Positions 34,152-42,995 of a stretch of DNA of 64,000 bases are shown here, in pieces. Both the position numbers and the translations under genes were made by a program. Numbering within the stretch: position 1 is the first letter of the stretch; each line of letters opens with the position of its first letter. The stretch is from Flavobacteriales bacterium. GTDB taxonomy: Bacteria > Bacteroidota > Bacteroidia > Flavobacteriales_F > PHOS-HE28. The notes under the pieces were generated by a model, which worked only from the letters and a program-made list of their open reading frames with translations, did no database searches and was not told the origin of the DNA. The DNA is taken from positions 1-64,000 of the forward strand of contig JADJCX010000013.1 in the NCBI GenBank assembly GCA_016703005.1, written 5' to 3'.

Positions 34152-35786
34152 ATGCCGACCCTCCGCCGCATCTTCCGATTCTCCGTTGTTGTTGTAGTAC
34201 TTGTGGTTTTGGGCTTACTCGGTGTACGGTGGCTGGAGAGCGAAGTGCGGAAGCGTAGCGAACGGATCGTGGCGCAGGCGGCCGGGCCGGGCAGCCGCAT
34301 TCGGATCGATGAAGTAGGTCTGGATCTCCTCAAGGGCGACATCCGCTGGACAGGCGTGAACATCGAACAGTCCGGCGCGGATCAGCGCGACATACACCAA
34401 GACAGGTCGAGCTGGTTTTCCGGTCGCGTGGACATGGTCGAAGTGCGCGGCCTCTCCTATTGGCAGCTGATCTTTCGAGGGAAGCTGAGCATGCGTTCGT
34501 TGAACATCTTCAGTCCCGATATCGAATTGGAAGCGAACAATGACACAACGGCTTCATCGGATCCCACATCAGGAGCGATGGAGATCTCCTCCTTCAGCGC
34601 CGACAGCTTCGTGGTGCATGCTGGTGTATTCCATATGCGGCATTACGCGGCGGACACAATGATCTTGGCCATCGACACGGTTGAACTGAGCGCCATGGAT
34701 ATTCGGGCGAACTGGGGGAAGATCAGGCAGTTCGACCTGCGTCTCGCCTCATCGACAGCGGAACTTCGGGGCATTCATGCCACACTTTCCCCACTCTATG
34801 ATCTTCAAGCAGTTGAAGTTGAACTGTTCAATGGCGGGAGAACCTTGCGACTCACCAATGTGGATCTGAAGCCGCTGAAAGGGCCGCAGGAATACCATCA
34901 GGTGGTCAGCTTCGAAAGCGACTTGTTCGATGTTCATCTGGATACTGCCATGGTGGAGGGGCTCGACCTGACGGCCATGGTCAACGCGCGAACGTTCGCC
35001 TCCACAGCCATGCGGATCGTAGGTGCCGACCTGAACATCTACCGCGATAAGACCATGCCCGATGGCCCCTTCAGGAGCAAGCCGCTACCTGCCCGAATGC
35101 TGCGTGAACTCCCGTTCCTGGTGTGCATGGAACATCTTGAGGTTGATAGCTCCAATGTGTACTACCACGAGAAGGACACGAACTCCCCGGATTTCGGGGA
35201 AGTGTCCTTCACCAACATCCACGGTGTTGTGGAAGGGCTGTGCACCATCGATTCGCTGAGCATGGATACAATGGTGCTTCTGGCCTCTGCCGACGGACTG
35301 GGCGAAGCGCACATTACCCTGCAACTACGAACTGTGATTGCCGACAGAAGCGACCGGTTCACCGCGAACGGAATGATCTCGGCCATGTCTTTCAACGCGT
35401 TCAACACCATGACCGGCGATCTGATCCTTGCACGCGCAACAGCCGGAACCATCGGTGGAATGGATCTTACGATGACCGCTGACGAGGACCGCGCCACGGG
35501 CAGGGTAGATATGGAATACGATGGACTTTCGCTTGAACTTCTCAAACAGGATGGATCCGGCGGGCGCAGGAAATTCCTCTCAAGTCTGATGAACCAAGTG
35601 GTCCGCTCACGCAACCTCCGCTCCGCCCCCGATTTCCGCCATGGCGACTTCGACTTTGAGCGCCGGAAAGACCGTTCCGTTTTCAATTACCTCTGGTCCG
35701 GCCTCCGCGAAGGCATGATCATAACCGCTCTGCCCGGGGCGTTGGAGGATTTGCGTCAGTTGGAGAAGGACAATCGTAAAGATTAG
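34152..35786 (+). CDS. AsmA-like inner-membrane anchored protein
   Basis: A 544-residue protein. One N-terminal membrane helix (SVVVVVLVVLGLLGVRWLES) is followed by a long periplasmic beta-rich part without cysteine motifs. IDEVGLDLLKGDIRWTGVNI near residue 55 and repeated amphipathic strands (VEVELFNGGRTLRLTNVDLKPL, VSFTNIHGVVEGLCTIDSLSM) resemble AsmA/DUF748 proteins, which bridge the periplasm and help lipid movement or outer-membrane assembly. The C-terminus ends in a basic stretch (LRSAPDFRHGDFDFERRKD). Weak similarity only. The frame is intact. It follows the kdnB-like gene by 62 bases. Confidence 0.65.
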   Translation: MPTLRRIFRFSVVVVVLVVLGLLGVRWLESEVRKRSERIVAQAAGPGSRIRIDEVGLDLLKGDIRWTGVNIEQSGADQRDIHQDRSSWFSGRVDMVEVRGLSYWQLIFRGKLSMRSLNIFSPDIELEANNDTTASSDPTSGAMEISSFSADSFVVHAGVFHMRHYAADTMILAIDTVELSAMDIRANWGKIRQFDLRLASSTAELRGIHATLSPLYDLQAVEVELFNGGRTLRLTNVDLKPLKGPQEYHQVVSFESDLFDVHLDTAMVEGLDLTAMVNARTFASTAMRIVGADLNIYRDKTMPDGPFRSKPLPARMLRELPFLVCMEHLEVDSSNVYYHEKDTNSPDFGEVSFTNIHGVVEGLCTIDSLSMDTMVLLASADGLGEAHITLQLRTVIADRSDRFTANGMISAMSFNAFNTMTGDLILARATAGTIGGMDLTMTADEDRATGRVDMEYDGLSLELLKQDGSGGRRKFLSSLMNQVVRSRNLRSAPDFRHGDFDFERRKDRSVFNYLWSGLREGMIITALPGALEDLRQLEKDNRKD

Positions 35787-35816
35787 CGCTCGCTATGTCC
35801 ATCCCCTGGAACAGTG

Positions 35817-36893
35817 CTAAAGCCCGTTGAGCCAGCGTATGCCACGATCCGCTTGCTTGATCCGTTGGTTGAAACGGTGCACCAGATTCAGGCGCACATT
35901 ACCCACGTTCCAGCGTATTCCCTGCTCTCCCGCTGTGAGATAGCCAACATTCTCCTGGTTGAACAACAGGCCCACATACGTACGCTTGCTGTTGTAGCCC
36001 AGCGCAGCGCGCAACTGCGCATGCCAGCCTGGCCCGGTGAGCGGTCGCATATGCTCCCCGTCATCACTTACCAGCAACAACCGCTGGATGCTCAACCCTG
36101 CCCCCAGCGCCCCGGAAAGGGTTACGAACCAGTGCTCCTTCAGAACATAGGTGAACGCATAGCCACCCATGGGTCCGACATCCGTGAAGTTGCCACGACG
36201 CACCCGCACGCCGGGGTCGAATTGTTCACTCAGGACCATCGGCACCAAGGATGAGTCGGCCCTGAGATCATAGTATGTCAGGTATCCGCCCAAGAGAAAG
36301 GATCCTTGGCTCTTCCGCTGCCACGCATCTTGGTTGAACGAGGCGCGATAGCTGAATTTTCGGTGGTTGAAAATGTGCAGAGCACTGGCTCCGATGTTGA
36401 ATTGCACCAGGTCAGCACGGTATGGGCGTTCCGTCTCCTGCACCCAGCCCACTTGTGACAAGTCGTGGGAAGCGACATAGTAACCGCTGAAGACCTGTAG
36501 GAACATATTGCTCGCCCAACGCCGTGTGTGGATATTGGCTTGGGCATCCAGATAACGGGTCTTGCCTCGAACCGCATCGTCGTTGTTCAGAAACGGCACC
36601 CCGAAACCAATGTTCAGCGTAAGTGCTCTGTAACTCGCACCGATACCGATGTTGATCCGGTTGTTCGGGCGGTAAACGAGGTCGGTTGCTGATCCGCTCG
36701 CGATGGTGAGCCCGTTGTACTTGGTGTTGGAGTACAAGCGCATGGTGAGTTTGCGGGAGTAGTCCCGCACATACGCGGTATCGAATGATGCCCGTCCCGC
36801 AGCGACTTGGGCTGATAACGAAGAACTTAAGAGGAGGGCGCACGTCGAAGCGATGCTTATCCAGTGGTCGTAACGCAAGTTGTGGGGAACCAC
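35817..36893 (-). CDS. DUF4421 outer-membrane protein
   Basis: A 358-residue protein of the Bacteroidota-specific DUF4421 family. The signal peptide is ISIASTCALLLSSSLSAQ. The family core is clear: YVRDYSRKLTMRLYSNTKYNG, LVYRPNNRINIGIGASYRALTLNIGFG, KTRYLDAQANIHTRRWASNMFLQ and YYVASHD. Alternating hydrophobic strands ending GIRWNVGNVRLNLVHRF suggest an outer-membrane beta-barrel. Function unknown. It converges with the AsmA-like gene (30 bases). The frame is intact. Confidence 0.85.
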   Translation of the reverse strand: MVPHNLRYDHWISIASTCALLLSSSLSAQVAAGRASFDTAYVRDYSRKLTMRLYSNTKYNGLTIASGSATDLVYRPNNRINIGIGASYRALTLNIGFGVPFLNNDDAVRGKTRYLDAQANIHTRRWASNMFLQVFSGYYVASHDLSQVGWVQETERPYRADLVQFNIGASALHIFNHRKFSYRASFNQDAWQRKSQGSFLLGGYLTYYDLRADSSLVPMVLSEQFDPGVRVRRGNFTDVGPMGGYAFTYVLKEHWFVTLSGALGAGLSIQRLLLVSDDGEHMRPLTGPGWHAQLRAALGYNSKRTYVGLLFNQENVGYLTAGEQGIRWNVGNVRLNLVHRFNQRIKQADRGIRWLNGL

Positions 36894-37093
36894 CGCTCAT
36901 TCTTCGATGCGTTCACGCCAAGTGAGCGAATATGTTGCCACAATGGAAGCGGGGCGCTCCGCACCATGGATAGTGTCACCTCGCCGAGGTGATGGAATGT
37001 GCTTCCTTGTGCCCGGTTATCCCGGAATGGGGAGGCCCTTCCCCATGCTCCCTTTTTTCTGGATCGCCTTTAGGCTGAAGCTTTGTCAAAAGG

Positions 37094-37435
37094 CTAACTC
37101 AGAAATGCACCATCAACGATGAGCAGTTTCACTGGCCCGATCGTGCGGGAGCGATGGGAACTGAGCTTATCGCTGACCTGGTATGACATTCCCGGCCTCA
37201 GTACGTTGATCGTCCCGTCTTGATGTTCATTGATCAATTCGCCTTCGATCACGAAGACCAAGTGGCCGAGTTCGCACCAGTGGTCGGCCAAATAGTTCGC
37301 GGAGTAGTCCACCATTCGAATGCGCAGGTCACCATGCAATTGGGTCCGCATGGTAGCCCTGCCCGTCACCCCGTTGACCACCGCTGTTGGAAGCAGTGAC
37401 CAATCCGTAATGTGGAATGGGATATCAAGGCTCAT
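37094..37435 (-). CDS. Small cupin protein, DHCW-motif type
   Basis: A 113-residue single-domain cupin. MSLDIPFHITDWSLLP gives the start at 37435. The motif ADHWCELGHLVFVIEGEL holds the two metal-binding residues and gives this subgroup its name; the second cupin motif is VLRPGMSYQVSDKLSSHRS. Such proteins are thought to bind a metal and a small ligand; no substrate is known. It lies downstream of the AI-2E transporter gene in the opposite sense of need; the stop-to-start gap is 28 bases, so co-transcription is possible. Confidence 0.8.
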   Translation of the reverse strand: MSLDIPFHITDWSLLPTAVVNGVTGRATMRTQLHGDLRIRMVDYSANYLADHWCELGHLVFVIEGELINEHQDGTINVLRPGMSYQVSDKLSSHRSRTIGPVKLLIVDGAFLS

Positions 37436-37463
37436 TGCGCTTTCCACATGTTATGGTGTGAGC

Positions 37464-38585
37464 TCAGGTTGTTTTGGGCTTGCCCCGCTTTTTCCGGAGC
37501 AATGGAATGTCGATCAACCCCTCTTCGGGCCAAGTGCGTTCCTCGCCCAAGAGGAAGCCGTAAGGCTTCAGGCCGGTGACCTCATCACAAATGACCTTCA
37601 ACATGCCCGTGATGGGTATGGCAAGCACCAACCCCAACACACCCCACAACATGCCACCTGCGAACAACGCCACAATGCTCGCCAGCGGATTGATGCTCAC
37701 CGACGAGCCGACCACTTTCGGCGTAATGAAGTTGTTGTCGATGAATTGGGTAATGAGGATCACGCCGAGGGCACCCGCTGCATACATCGCTGAATCTTTG
37801 GTGATGAGCGCAATAAGAATGGGAAGAATGCTACCGATCAAGGGTCCCACATAGGGCACGACGTTGAGCATAGCGGCCGTTACACCCAACAGGATGGCGT
37901 ACTTAAGACCCAACACCATGAAACCAATGGAGTTGAGCACGGCCAGGATGACCATTACGGTAAGAACCCCGCGCAAATAGCGTCGCGACAGGTCAGCGCA
38001 GTTCACAACGACTTTCAGTATCGCATCGCTATGATCTTCGCTTAACTGCGAGAAGAACGTGCGGAATTTGTCGCGTAGCAAGAGTAACAAGAAGATGAAG
38101 ATGGGAATGACCACCAGCACGGCCAACACTTGGCCCGTAGCGGAGAAAAGCCCCATTGCAATAGTTCCGCCTTCCTCTGTGAGCGTGGTGATCTGTTTCT
38201 CCGCCCATTCCTCCTGTTGACGCCGGTTCACGTTGAATTCTTGTCGCACGTAATCCTGCAGATCCTTGAAGCGTTCGTCCAATCCGGCTTTGAGTTCCGG
38301 TAGATCGGCTCCGAAGGTGCTGTACTCCCACGCCAGAAACCAGCCCACCGCAACCAGTACCACGACCACGAGCAGGGAACAAACCATCGCGGCCAGCCAT
38401 GTCGGGAATTTCCATCGCTCCAACTTGTTGCACAGCGGCAACATGAGGAAGCTGAAAAGCCCAGAGGTGAACAACAGGATGAAGAGGTCGCGCGCGAAGT
38501 AGAGCGCCGCGCAGGTGAGCGATATGGCCAGCAGCACCAGCACGTAGCGATTCAAGGCATCGTGGGAGGTCGATGGTCCGTTCAA
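37464..38585 (-). CDS. AI-2E family transporter
   Basis: A 373-residue membrane protein. Pairs of helices at the N-terminus (RYVLVLLAISLTCAALYFA, LFTSGLFSFLMLPL, LAAMVCSLLVVVVLVAVGWF) are followed by a soluble loop with DERFKDLQDYVRQEF, then the C-terminal core VLGLKYAILLGVTAAMLNVVPYVGP and ITQFIDNNFITPKVVGSSVSINP, the signature of the AI-2E (TqsA/PerM) family. Members export small molecules or ions; the name AI-2 need not apply here. Its start overlaps the upstream gene by ATGA. The frame is intact. Confidence 0.92.
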   Translation of the reverse strand: MNGPSTSHDALNRYVLVLLAISLTCAALYFARDLFILLFTSGLFSFLMLPLCNKLERWKFPTWLAAMVCSLLVVVVLVAVGWFLAWEYSTFGADLPELKAGLDERFKDLQDYVRQEFNVNRRQQEEWAEKQITTLTEEGGTIAMGLFSATGQVLAVLVVIPIFIFLLLLLRDKFRTFFSQLSEDHSDAILKVVVNCADLSRRYLRGVLTVMVILAVLNSIGFMVLGLKYAILLGVTAAMLNVVPYVGPLIGSILPILIALITKDSAMYAAGALGVILITQFIDNNFITPKVVGSSVSINPLASIVALFAGGMLWGVLGLVLAIPITGMLKVICDEVTGLKPYGFLLGEERTWPEEGLIDIPLLRKKRGKPKTT

Positions 38586-39010
38586 TTTTCTTGTTCTGTT
38601 CGGTCTCTTCGCTCTGCCATACGCTTCTTAACGCGCTCCATGGTGCTCTGCACCTCGGTCATTATACGATCGACCGATAGGTTACCCGCTTGCTTCAGCA
38701 AGTAGGGAACAAGAAGCCTTACGGCGAACGACAGCATACGCTTGGTAAGCCCCCCACCCCGGAACACGGCGGCGCCCACGGCCGACGTAAGGGAACCGCC
38801 CCCCATCAATCCGGCGATCATCGAGGCCGGTTTCCAAGAGCGGACCATATCGCCAACGGCATCGCGCAGCAGAAGACCGCGCACCTCGTGATCCTTCATG
38901 GCCTCCCAGTGCCGCTCCAATCGTTGCGCGTGCACCTTGCGCAATTCGTTCAGCCGGGCGCGTTCCGCAGCTACCTCGCTCAATGATGTGAATTCGCGCT
39001 GGTTACCCAT
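38582..39010 (-). CDS. Hypothetical protein of envelope-stress operon
   Basis: About 142 residues. The N-terminus is a helical coil (VAAERARLNELRKVHAQRLERHWEAM), then a glycine-rich hydrophobic hairpin (SMIAGLMGGGSLTSAVGAAVFRGGG) and a second hydrophobic segment (RMLSFAVRLLVPYLLKQAG). The C-terminus is charged. Start at 39010 (MGNQREFTSLSE) overlaps the holin-like gene by eight bases. No domain is recognised, but proteins of this size and hairpin pattern follow YtxH and holin-like genes in related genomes. The frame is intact. Confidence 0.7.
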   Translation of the reverse strand: MGNQREFTSLSEVAAERARLNELRKVHAQRLERHWEAMKDHEVRGLLLRDAVGDMVRSWKPASMIAGLMGGGSLTSAVGAAVFRGGGLTKRMLSFAVRLLVPYLLKQAGNLSVDRIMTEVQSTMERVKKRMAERRDRTEQEN

Positions 39011-39383
39011 TGTACAACGTGTTGGTCCAACGGAGGATGTACTTATCGCGTGTTCCACTGCGCCAGATCAGCATGAAAACCACACCCGCCAGTAGGAAGC
39101 CCCCGGCCATGATGAGGAAACCGAGTGCCATGTTGTTGAGCAGACTCCCGATGTATAGCGCGGCGGCCAGGCTTACGAAGACGAGCACCGATCCTATGGC
39201 CAAGCTCAGGACTACGCTACTGAGCAGCCCTGCACTAAGCCTAGCGGCTTTCTCGCTGGCCACAAGAGCATAGTAGTCCTTCTGTACTGCCCACAAGTCC
39301 TTGGTCTCACCTACCATGGACTCCATGAAGTCACCGAGGTCGGTGTGATCAAAGGGGTCGGTCCGTTGTTCTCGTTGGTTCAT
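39003..39383 (-). CDS. Holin-like membrane protein (phage_holin_3-like/YqjE)
   Basis: A 126-residue protein with two membrane helices (GLLSSVVLSLAIGSVLVFVSLAAALY and MALGFLIMAGGFLLAGVVFMLIW) after a soluble N-terminus with VGETKDLWAVQKDYYALVASEKAARL. This fits the Actinobacteria-type holin/YqjE superfamily, which in free-living bacteria is not a lysis protein but a small envelope protein near YtxH genes. Start at 39383 (MNQREQRTDPFDH). The frame is intact and overlaps the next gene. Confidence 0.75.
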   Translation of the reverse strand: MNQREQRTDPFDHTDLGDFMESMVGETKDLWAVQKDYYALVASEKAARLSAGLLSSVVLSLAIGSVLVFVSLAAALYIGSLLNNMALGFLIMAGGFLLAGVVFMLIWRSGTRDKYILRWTNTLYNG

Positions 39384-39422
39384 GATACTTCGTTCTTGGG
39401 GGCAATGGCCGGACAAACCGGG

Positions 39423-39758
39423 TCAGTGGGGTTTATGCCTTCCGCTGGTGGATGCCGTGCGATCTTCTTTCACCCGCTCTACCAGATCCTTGCCCTCCTC
39501 GAAAAGAAAGCGCACAAAGTCGTTCACTTCATCGCGGGTCATCGTGGCAGCGTCGGCCGCTTTGCCTTTCACTTCGCTCCATTGCTCGTGGCCCTCTTCG
39601 ATCAGATCATCGAGCTTGTCTTTCGCCGCGCGACCCTTGGAAGCGAGTTTCGCGCGTGTCTCTTTGCCGCTTTGGGGTGCGAACAATATCCCCAATGCTG
39701 CACCGGCTGCAAGGCCGGCCAAGAAGATGAATGCTCCGGATGTACGTTCGTTGCTCAT
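39423..39758 (-). CDS. YtxH-like protein
   Basis: A 111-residue protein. The N-terminal glycine-rich membrane segment FIFLAGLAAGAALGILFAPQSGKETR is the YtxH hallmark, followed by an amphipathic coiled region (ASKGRAAKDKLDDLIEEGHEQW, DFVRFLFEEGKDLVERV). Start at 39758 (MSNERTSGAF). First gene of a four-gene operon (YtxH, holin-like, hypothetical, AI-2E transporter) with overlapping or short junctions. YtxH genes respond to general stress in Firmicutes; whether that holds here is unknown. Confidence 0.85.
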   Translation of the reverse strand: MSNERTSGAFIFLAGLAAGAALGILFAPQSGKETRAKLASKGRAAKDKLDDLIEEGHEQWSEVKGKAADAATMTRDEVNDFVRFLFEEGKDLVERVKEDRTASTSGRHKPH

Positions 39759-39818
39759 GGCCTTCCGTGTTGCTTCGTGCAAAGTAATCCACACCTGCCA
39801 GCCGACCGTTGACTTCGA

Positions 39819-40355
39819 TCATTTCATCTCCAGCTTCACGATCCTCGGAGGCTGGTCGGTGCCGTCAGCATAGAGATACGTTGCACGCACCAGCATCCCG
39901 TCCTTGAATTGGATCAGCTCGCTCTTCCCGTTGTGGAAACCTGCCTGTCCCACGTTCTGGTAGTAACCGAACCAGATGCTGTCACCAACATAGAATCGCT
40001 CATAAGTATTATACTCGTATTTGTCCCGCCGCGCAGTGCGCACACGTTCGATGCCCCAACTCTGGATCGGGCCTTCAACCACTTGGGCCTCGCCGCCTTC
40101 AATGGCCCTTATTAGCCGCCAGTGGTCCCAGCCCATTAAGCCGATACCGATAAGCGCGATGAGCGAACCAAAGATGACGAGCACCTTAGGCGTGGTGATA
40201 CCAGTGCGCTTCGGCGGCTCGGTGCGCTTGCGATCCTTGGCATGTTGGACCAGTCGCCAAATGATGCCCAGCAGGATGAACCCGGCAGCGAGCCAAGCCG
40301 CTGCGGTATCGAACGGTGGCTCTTGAGCAATGTCATAAACCGTTCGGTAGTTCAT
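39819..40355 (-). CDS. Hypothetical two-span membrane protein
   Basis: A 178-residue protein with two membrane helices (AAAWLAAGFILLGIIWRLVQ and PKVLVIFGSLIALIGIGLMGWD) and a C-terminal beta domain of about 100 residues (AQVVEGPIQSWGIERVRT, YERFYVGDSIWFGYYQNVG, GMLVRATYLYADG). The shape recalls DUF3592-type proteins, in which a small beta-barrel follows the second helix, but identity is not secure. Overlap of four bases with the VOC gene upstream supports co-transcription. The frame is intact. Confidence 0.7.
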   Translation of the reverse strand: MNYRTVYDIAQEPPFDTAAAWLAAGFILLGIIWRLVQHAKDRKRTEPPKRTGITTPKVLVIFGSLIALIGIGLMGWDHWRLIRAIEGGEAQVVEGPIQSWGIERVRTARRDKYEYNTYERFYVGDSIWFGYYQNVGQAGFHNGKSELIQFKDGMLVRATYLYADGTDQPPRIVKLEMK

Positions 40356-40735
40356 TCGTACTTGACTTGTGCCAGTGCGATCACATGCCCATCGGGGTCA
40401 GCGAAGTAAGCCACGCTATGCCCCCAATCGCGATCGGCCGGCTCGTTGACCAGGATCGCTCCTGCCCGTGTCGCTCGCCGGATACCTTCGCTCAGATCCT
40501 CGATCACTAAGTACAATTCGCACCGTGGCGCACCCTTCGCTTCGCTTGGGTGACGCAGGGCCGGCGTAATGATCCGTGCGATCCCGCTTTCGGGCATCAG
40601 CCCCAGCTTGCAGCCGCCCAAGGTGAATTCCGTCATGCCCGGGACATGCAATGTTGGCGGGCAGCCGAGCAGCTCAGAATAGAATGACGTGCTCCGACTT
40701 TGGTCCGATACATACAGAATGAACTCGACTTGCAT
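40352..40735 (-). CDS. VOC family (glyoxalase-like) protein
   Basis: A 127-residue vicinal-oxygen-chelate protein. The N-terminal half is EFILYVSDQSRSTSFYSELLG with FTLGGCKLGLMPE; the C-terminal half is ELYLVIEDLSEGIRRATRAGA, ending GHSVAYFADPDGHVIALAQ, the usual second beta-alpha-beta unit. Metal ligands His and Glu are only partly obvious (ELYLVI, GHVIALAQ), so it may be a binding protein rather than an enzyme. The substrate is unknown. The frame is intact. Confidence 0.85.
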   Translation of the reverse strand: MQVEFILYVSDQSRSTSFYSELLGCPPTLHVPGMTEFTLGGCKLGLMPESGIARIITPALRHPSEAKGAPRCELYLVIEDLSEGIRRATRAGAILVNEPADRDWGHSVAYFADPDGHVIALAQVKYE

Positions 40736-40775
40736 GCCCGAATGTGCGCAACATCCCCGGACAAGCGCTTACAGG

Positions 40776-41906
40776 TCAGTCATCGAACCGGTCGAAGCTC
40801 TTCAGGTGTTCGGCGGCTCGTTGGGCAACCAATGCCATCAGTAACGGTTTCGGATCCCGGGTACGACCAACCTCATTGCGCATGGCACTCACCTGTTCGG
40901 CAACGTGGATCAGGCCCGTACTGGCGTCAATGAGCGTAACACGGAGATCGATGCGGTCGTCGTTGAGCACGATCACTTGACCGGTGAACACGAACTGGGC
41001 GCCTAAGAGTTTGCCGGCTTGTGCCGCGCTGGCTTCTTCCACCCCACCAGTGAGTGCCCGAAGTTGCTCGGCGAGTAAGGCATCAGTATGGTTCCGGTCG
41101 ATGAGTTTCACCAACGGGTCCTCGAGTTGCACTATGGCCTGCTCTATCGACCCTGCCAACAGCAGTTCATCATTGCTCGGCTTCGGGGTTTTATCCTTAC
41201 TGAAACGGCCGGGCTTATTCGCCGGTACGATCAAATAGGCCAAGGTGTACGACGCTTTGTTGAGCGCTACATGGTGCAGTGCAAAGGCATCCTTGTAGTA
41301 TGGATCATCGTGCACCACCTCTGCGAGAATACGGAACGCATCGGTGTACCGAGCAAGATCAAAGGCCCGTTTACCGTCCCGGTATTTCGGTTCGTTCCGG
41401 GCCATTCGACGGAGATGCTCGGCATCCGTTCTGGCCGGATCATGTTGCAAAACACGCGCCGCCAGTGCACCCGCTTCGGGGAACCGATCGCTGCGGAAGG
41501 CCGCTTCGGCTTGGGCATAGAGGTTGTCGATCCATTGGTTGCGCGCCTCGTTGCGCCGCATATCGAACAGCGTGCTCCATTCAACGGTTATGCCTTCGAG
41601 CAACATGCGATCCTTGAACGCCTGTGCGTCGATCCTGCTTTGTTCGCCAGCGGGAAAGTCACCCCGCATGTAACCTGAAGTGGCTTCATCCTGAAGCCTG
41701 TCGAACACATGTTGCGCCGATGACTTCATGCCAAGAAGCGCGTCGGCGTTCCCTTGGCGGCGCGCTTCAATAGCGCTGTACGCAGCCAATGCCTCTTGCG
41801 CGGCACCATTCTGCTCCAATTGTGCCGCAGCCCGCAAGTTCTTGCGGAGCGGATAGCACCCGGCCAGAAAGAGTGCACATGTACCGATGATCGCAATGAT
41901 GCGCAT
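40776..41906 (-). CDS. TPR lipoprotein with CsgG-like end
   Basis: A 376-residue outer-membrane lipoprotein. Start at 41906 gives MRIIAIIGTCALFLAGCYPL with lipobox LAGC. The body has TPR-like repeats (AAQLEQNGAAQEALAAYSAIEARRQG, YAQAEAAFRSDRFPEAGALAARVL, KRAFDLARYTDAFRILAEVV). The last 110 residues (AQAGKLLGAQFVFTGQVIVLND and DLRVTLIDASTGLIHVAEQV) resemble the nucleotide-like fold of CsgG/GNA1162 lipoproteins that assemble in the outer membrane. The frame is intact. It is divergent from the FecCD gene. Confidence 0.75.
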   Translation of the reverse strand: MRIIAIIGTCALFLAGCYPLRKNLRAAAQLEQNGAAQEALAAYSAIEARRQGNADALLGMKSSAQHVFDRLQDEATSGYMRGDFPAGEQSRIDAQAFKDRMLLEGITVEWSTLFDMRRNEARNQWIDNLYAQAEAAFRSDRFPEAGALAARVLQHDPARTDAEHLRRMARNEPKYRDGKRAFDLARYTDAFRILAEVVHDDPYYKDAFALHHVALNKASYTLAYLIVPANKPGRFSKDKTPKPSNDELLLAGSIEQAIVQLEDPLVKLIDRNHTDALLAEQLRALTGGVEEASAAQAGKLLGAQFVFTGQVIVLNDDRIDLRVTLIDASTGLIHVAEQVSAMRNEVGRTRDPKPLLMALVAQRAAEHLKSFDRFDD

Positions 41907-41967
41907 GGGGGGCTGCGAAGGAACGACCGCACAAGGCAAAGCCCGTTCCGTTCGATCGCGGTGCACC

Positions 41968-41975
41968 TAAGTTTG
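41968..41975 (+). promoter_or_regulatory. Candidate -7 box just before fecD
   Basis: TAAGTTTG matches TAnnTTTG exactly, but ends only four bases before the ATG at 41980. If real, the mRNA would be leaderless or nearly so. Confidence 0.35.
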
Positions 41976-41979
41976 CCCG

Positions 41980-42995
41980 ATGCCCGTCCGGAAGTCTTTG
42001 CTGTTCGCGGCCTTGGTGCTGTTGGGTGTCGTGCTGTTCGTCACGGACCTGCTCTTGGGTAGTTCCGGCTTACGCGTAACCGAGGTTCTGGGGCTCTATT
42101 GAAGATCGAAGGAGCGGATGCAGTGCATGTTCGGATCGTGCAGGAAGTACGGGTCCCGCAGGCGATCACTGCGGCATGCGCCGGTGGGGCGCTGGCCGCG
42201 TGCGGGCTACTGATGCAGACCCTCTTCCGCAATCCGCTGGCCGGCCCAGGTGTACTCGGTGTAACTAGCGGAGCTGGCTTGGGCGTTGCCATCTTGATGC
42301 TCGGGGGTGGTGGGTCCTTGGGCGCGTTGTTGCCGGCAGGGGTTTTAGCCGCTGCGTTCGTGGGTGCCATGGCCGTGCTGCTGTTGATCGTCCTTGCGGA
42401 TCGGCGCATCGGCGATGGGGCAACCTTGCTCATCGTGGGGTTGATGACCGGGTACCTGTGCAGTGCATTGGTCAGTGTGCTGGAACTGTATGCGCCCGCT
42501 CACGCACTGAAGGGCTTCGTGGTTTGGGGTATGGGGTCGTTCAATGGAAAGGAAATGAAGGACGTCGCGTGGTTGTTGCCCGTCGTTTTGATAGGGTGCC
42601 TTGCGGCTTGGCTGCACGCCAAACCGCTCAACGCCTTGCTGGCCGGTGAGGAACAGGCCACCACGCTCGGGCTGAATGTGAGGCGAACACGGTCGGTGCT
42701 CATTGCCTTCAGCGGTCTGCTTGCAAGTGTTGTTACCGCATTTTGTGGTCCCGTTTCGTTCATCGGATTGGCTACTCCGCATGTGGCACGCGGACTGTTC
42801 CGAACGGCTGACCACCGGGTCTTGATTCCGGCCAGCATCATTTCCGGGACATGTCTGGCCTTGCTGTGCGATGTGATCACGCGTCTCCCCGGCATCCAGG
42901 GTATACTACCGCTGAACGCTGTAACCAGTTTGCTCGGCGCACCGGTGGTGCTTTGGGTGCTTTGGCAAGGGCGCAACTGGTATCGTGCCGCATGA
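41980..42995 (+). CDS. FecCD family siderophore/cobalamin ABC permease, one frameshift
   Basis: About 339 residues. The N-terminal helix MPVRKSLLFAALVLLGVVLF, in one frame, runs into GLRVTEVLGLY and a stop; a missing G in the GGGG at 42090-42093 restores LKIEGADAVHVRIVQEVRVPQAITA, the RVPR-like motif before helix 2 in FecCD permeases. Nine to ten membrane segments follow, with AAGLLMQTLFRNPLAGPGVLGV and FCGPVSFIGLATPHVARGLF, the family signatures. It imports iron-siderophore or a corrinoid with the ATPase next door. No substrate-binding protein gene is adjacent; it may be encoded elsewhere. Start 41980 is set by the signal-like N-terminal helix. Confidence 0.88.

Noticed and set aside
37000..37060. 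GGGGAGGCCCTTCCCC palindrome as a terminator
   Set aside because: Stem is five or six pairs with a tiny loop and no plus-strand gene ends before it.
38582..39758. Prophage remnant suggested by the holin-like gene
   Set aside because: No other phage genes; YtxH and AI-2E neighbours point to a normal envelope operon.
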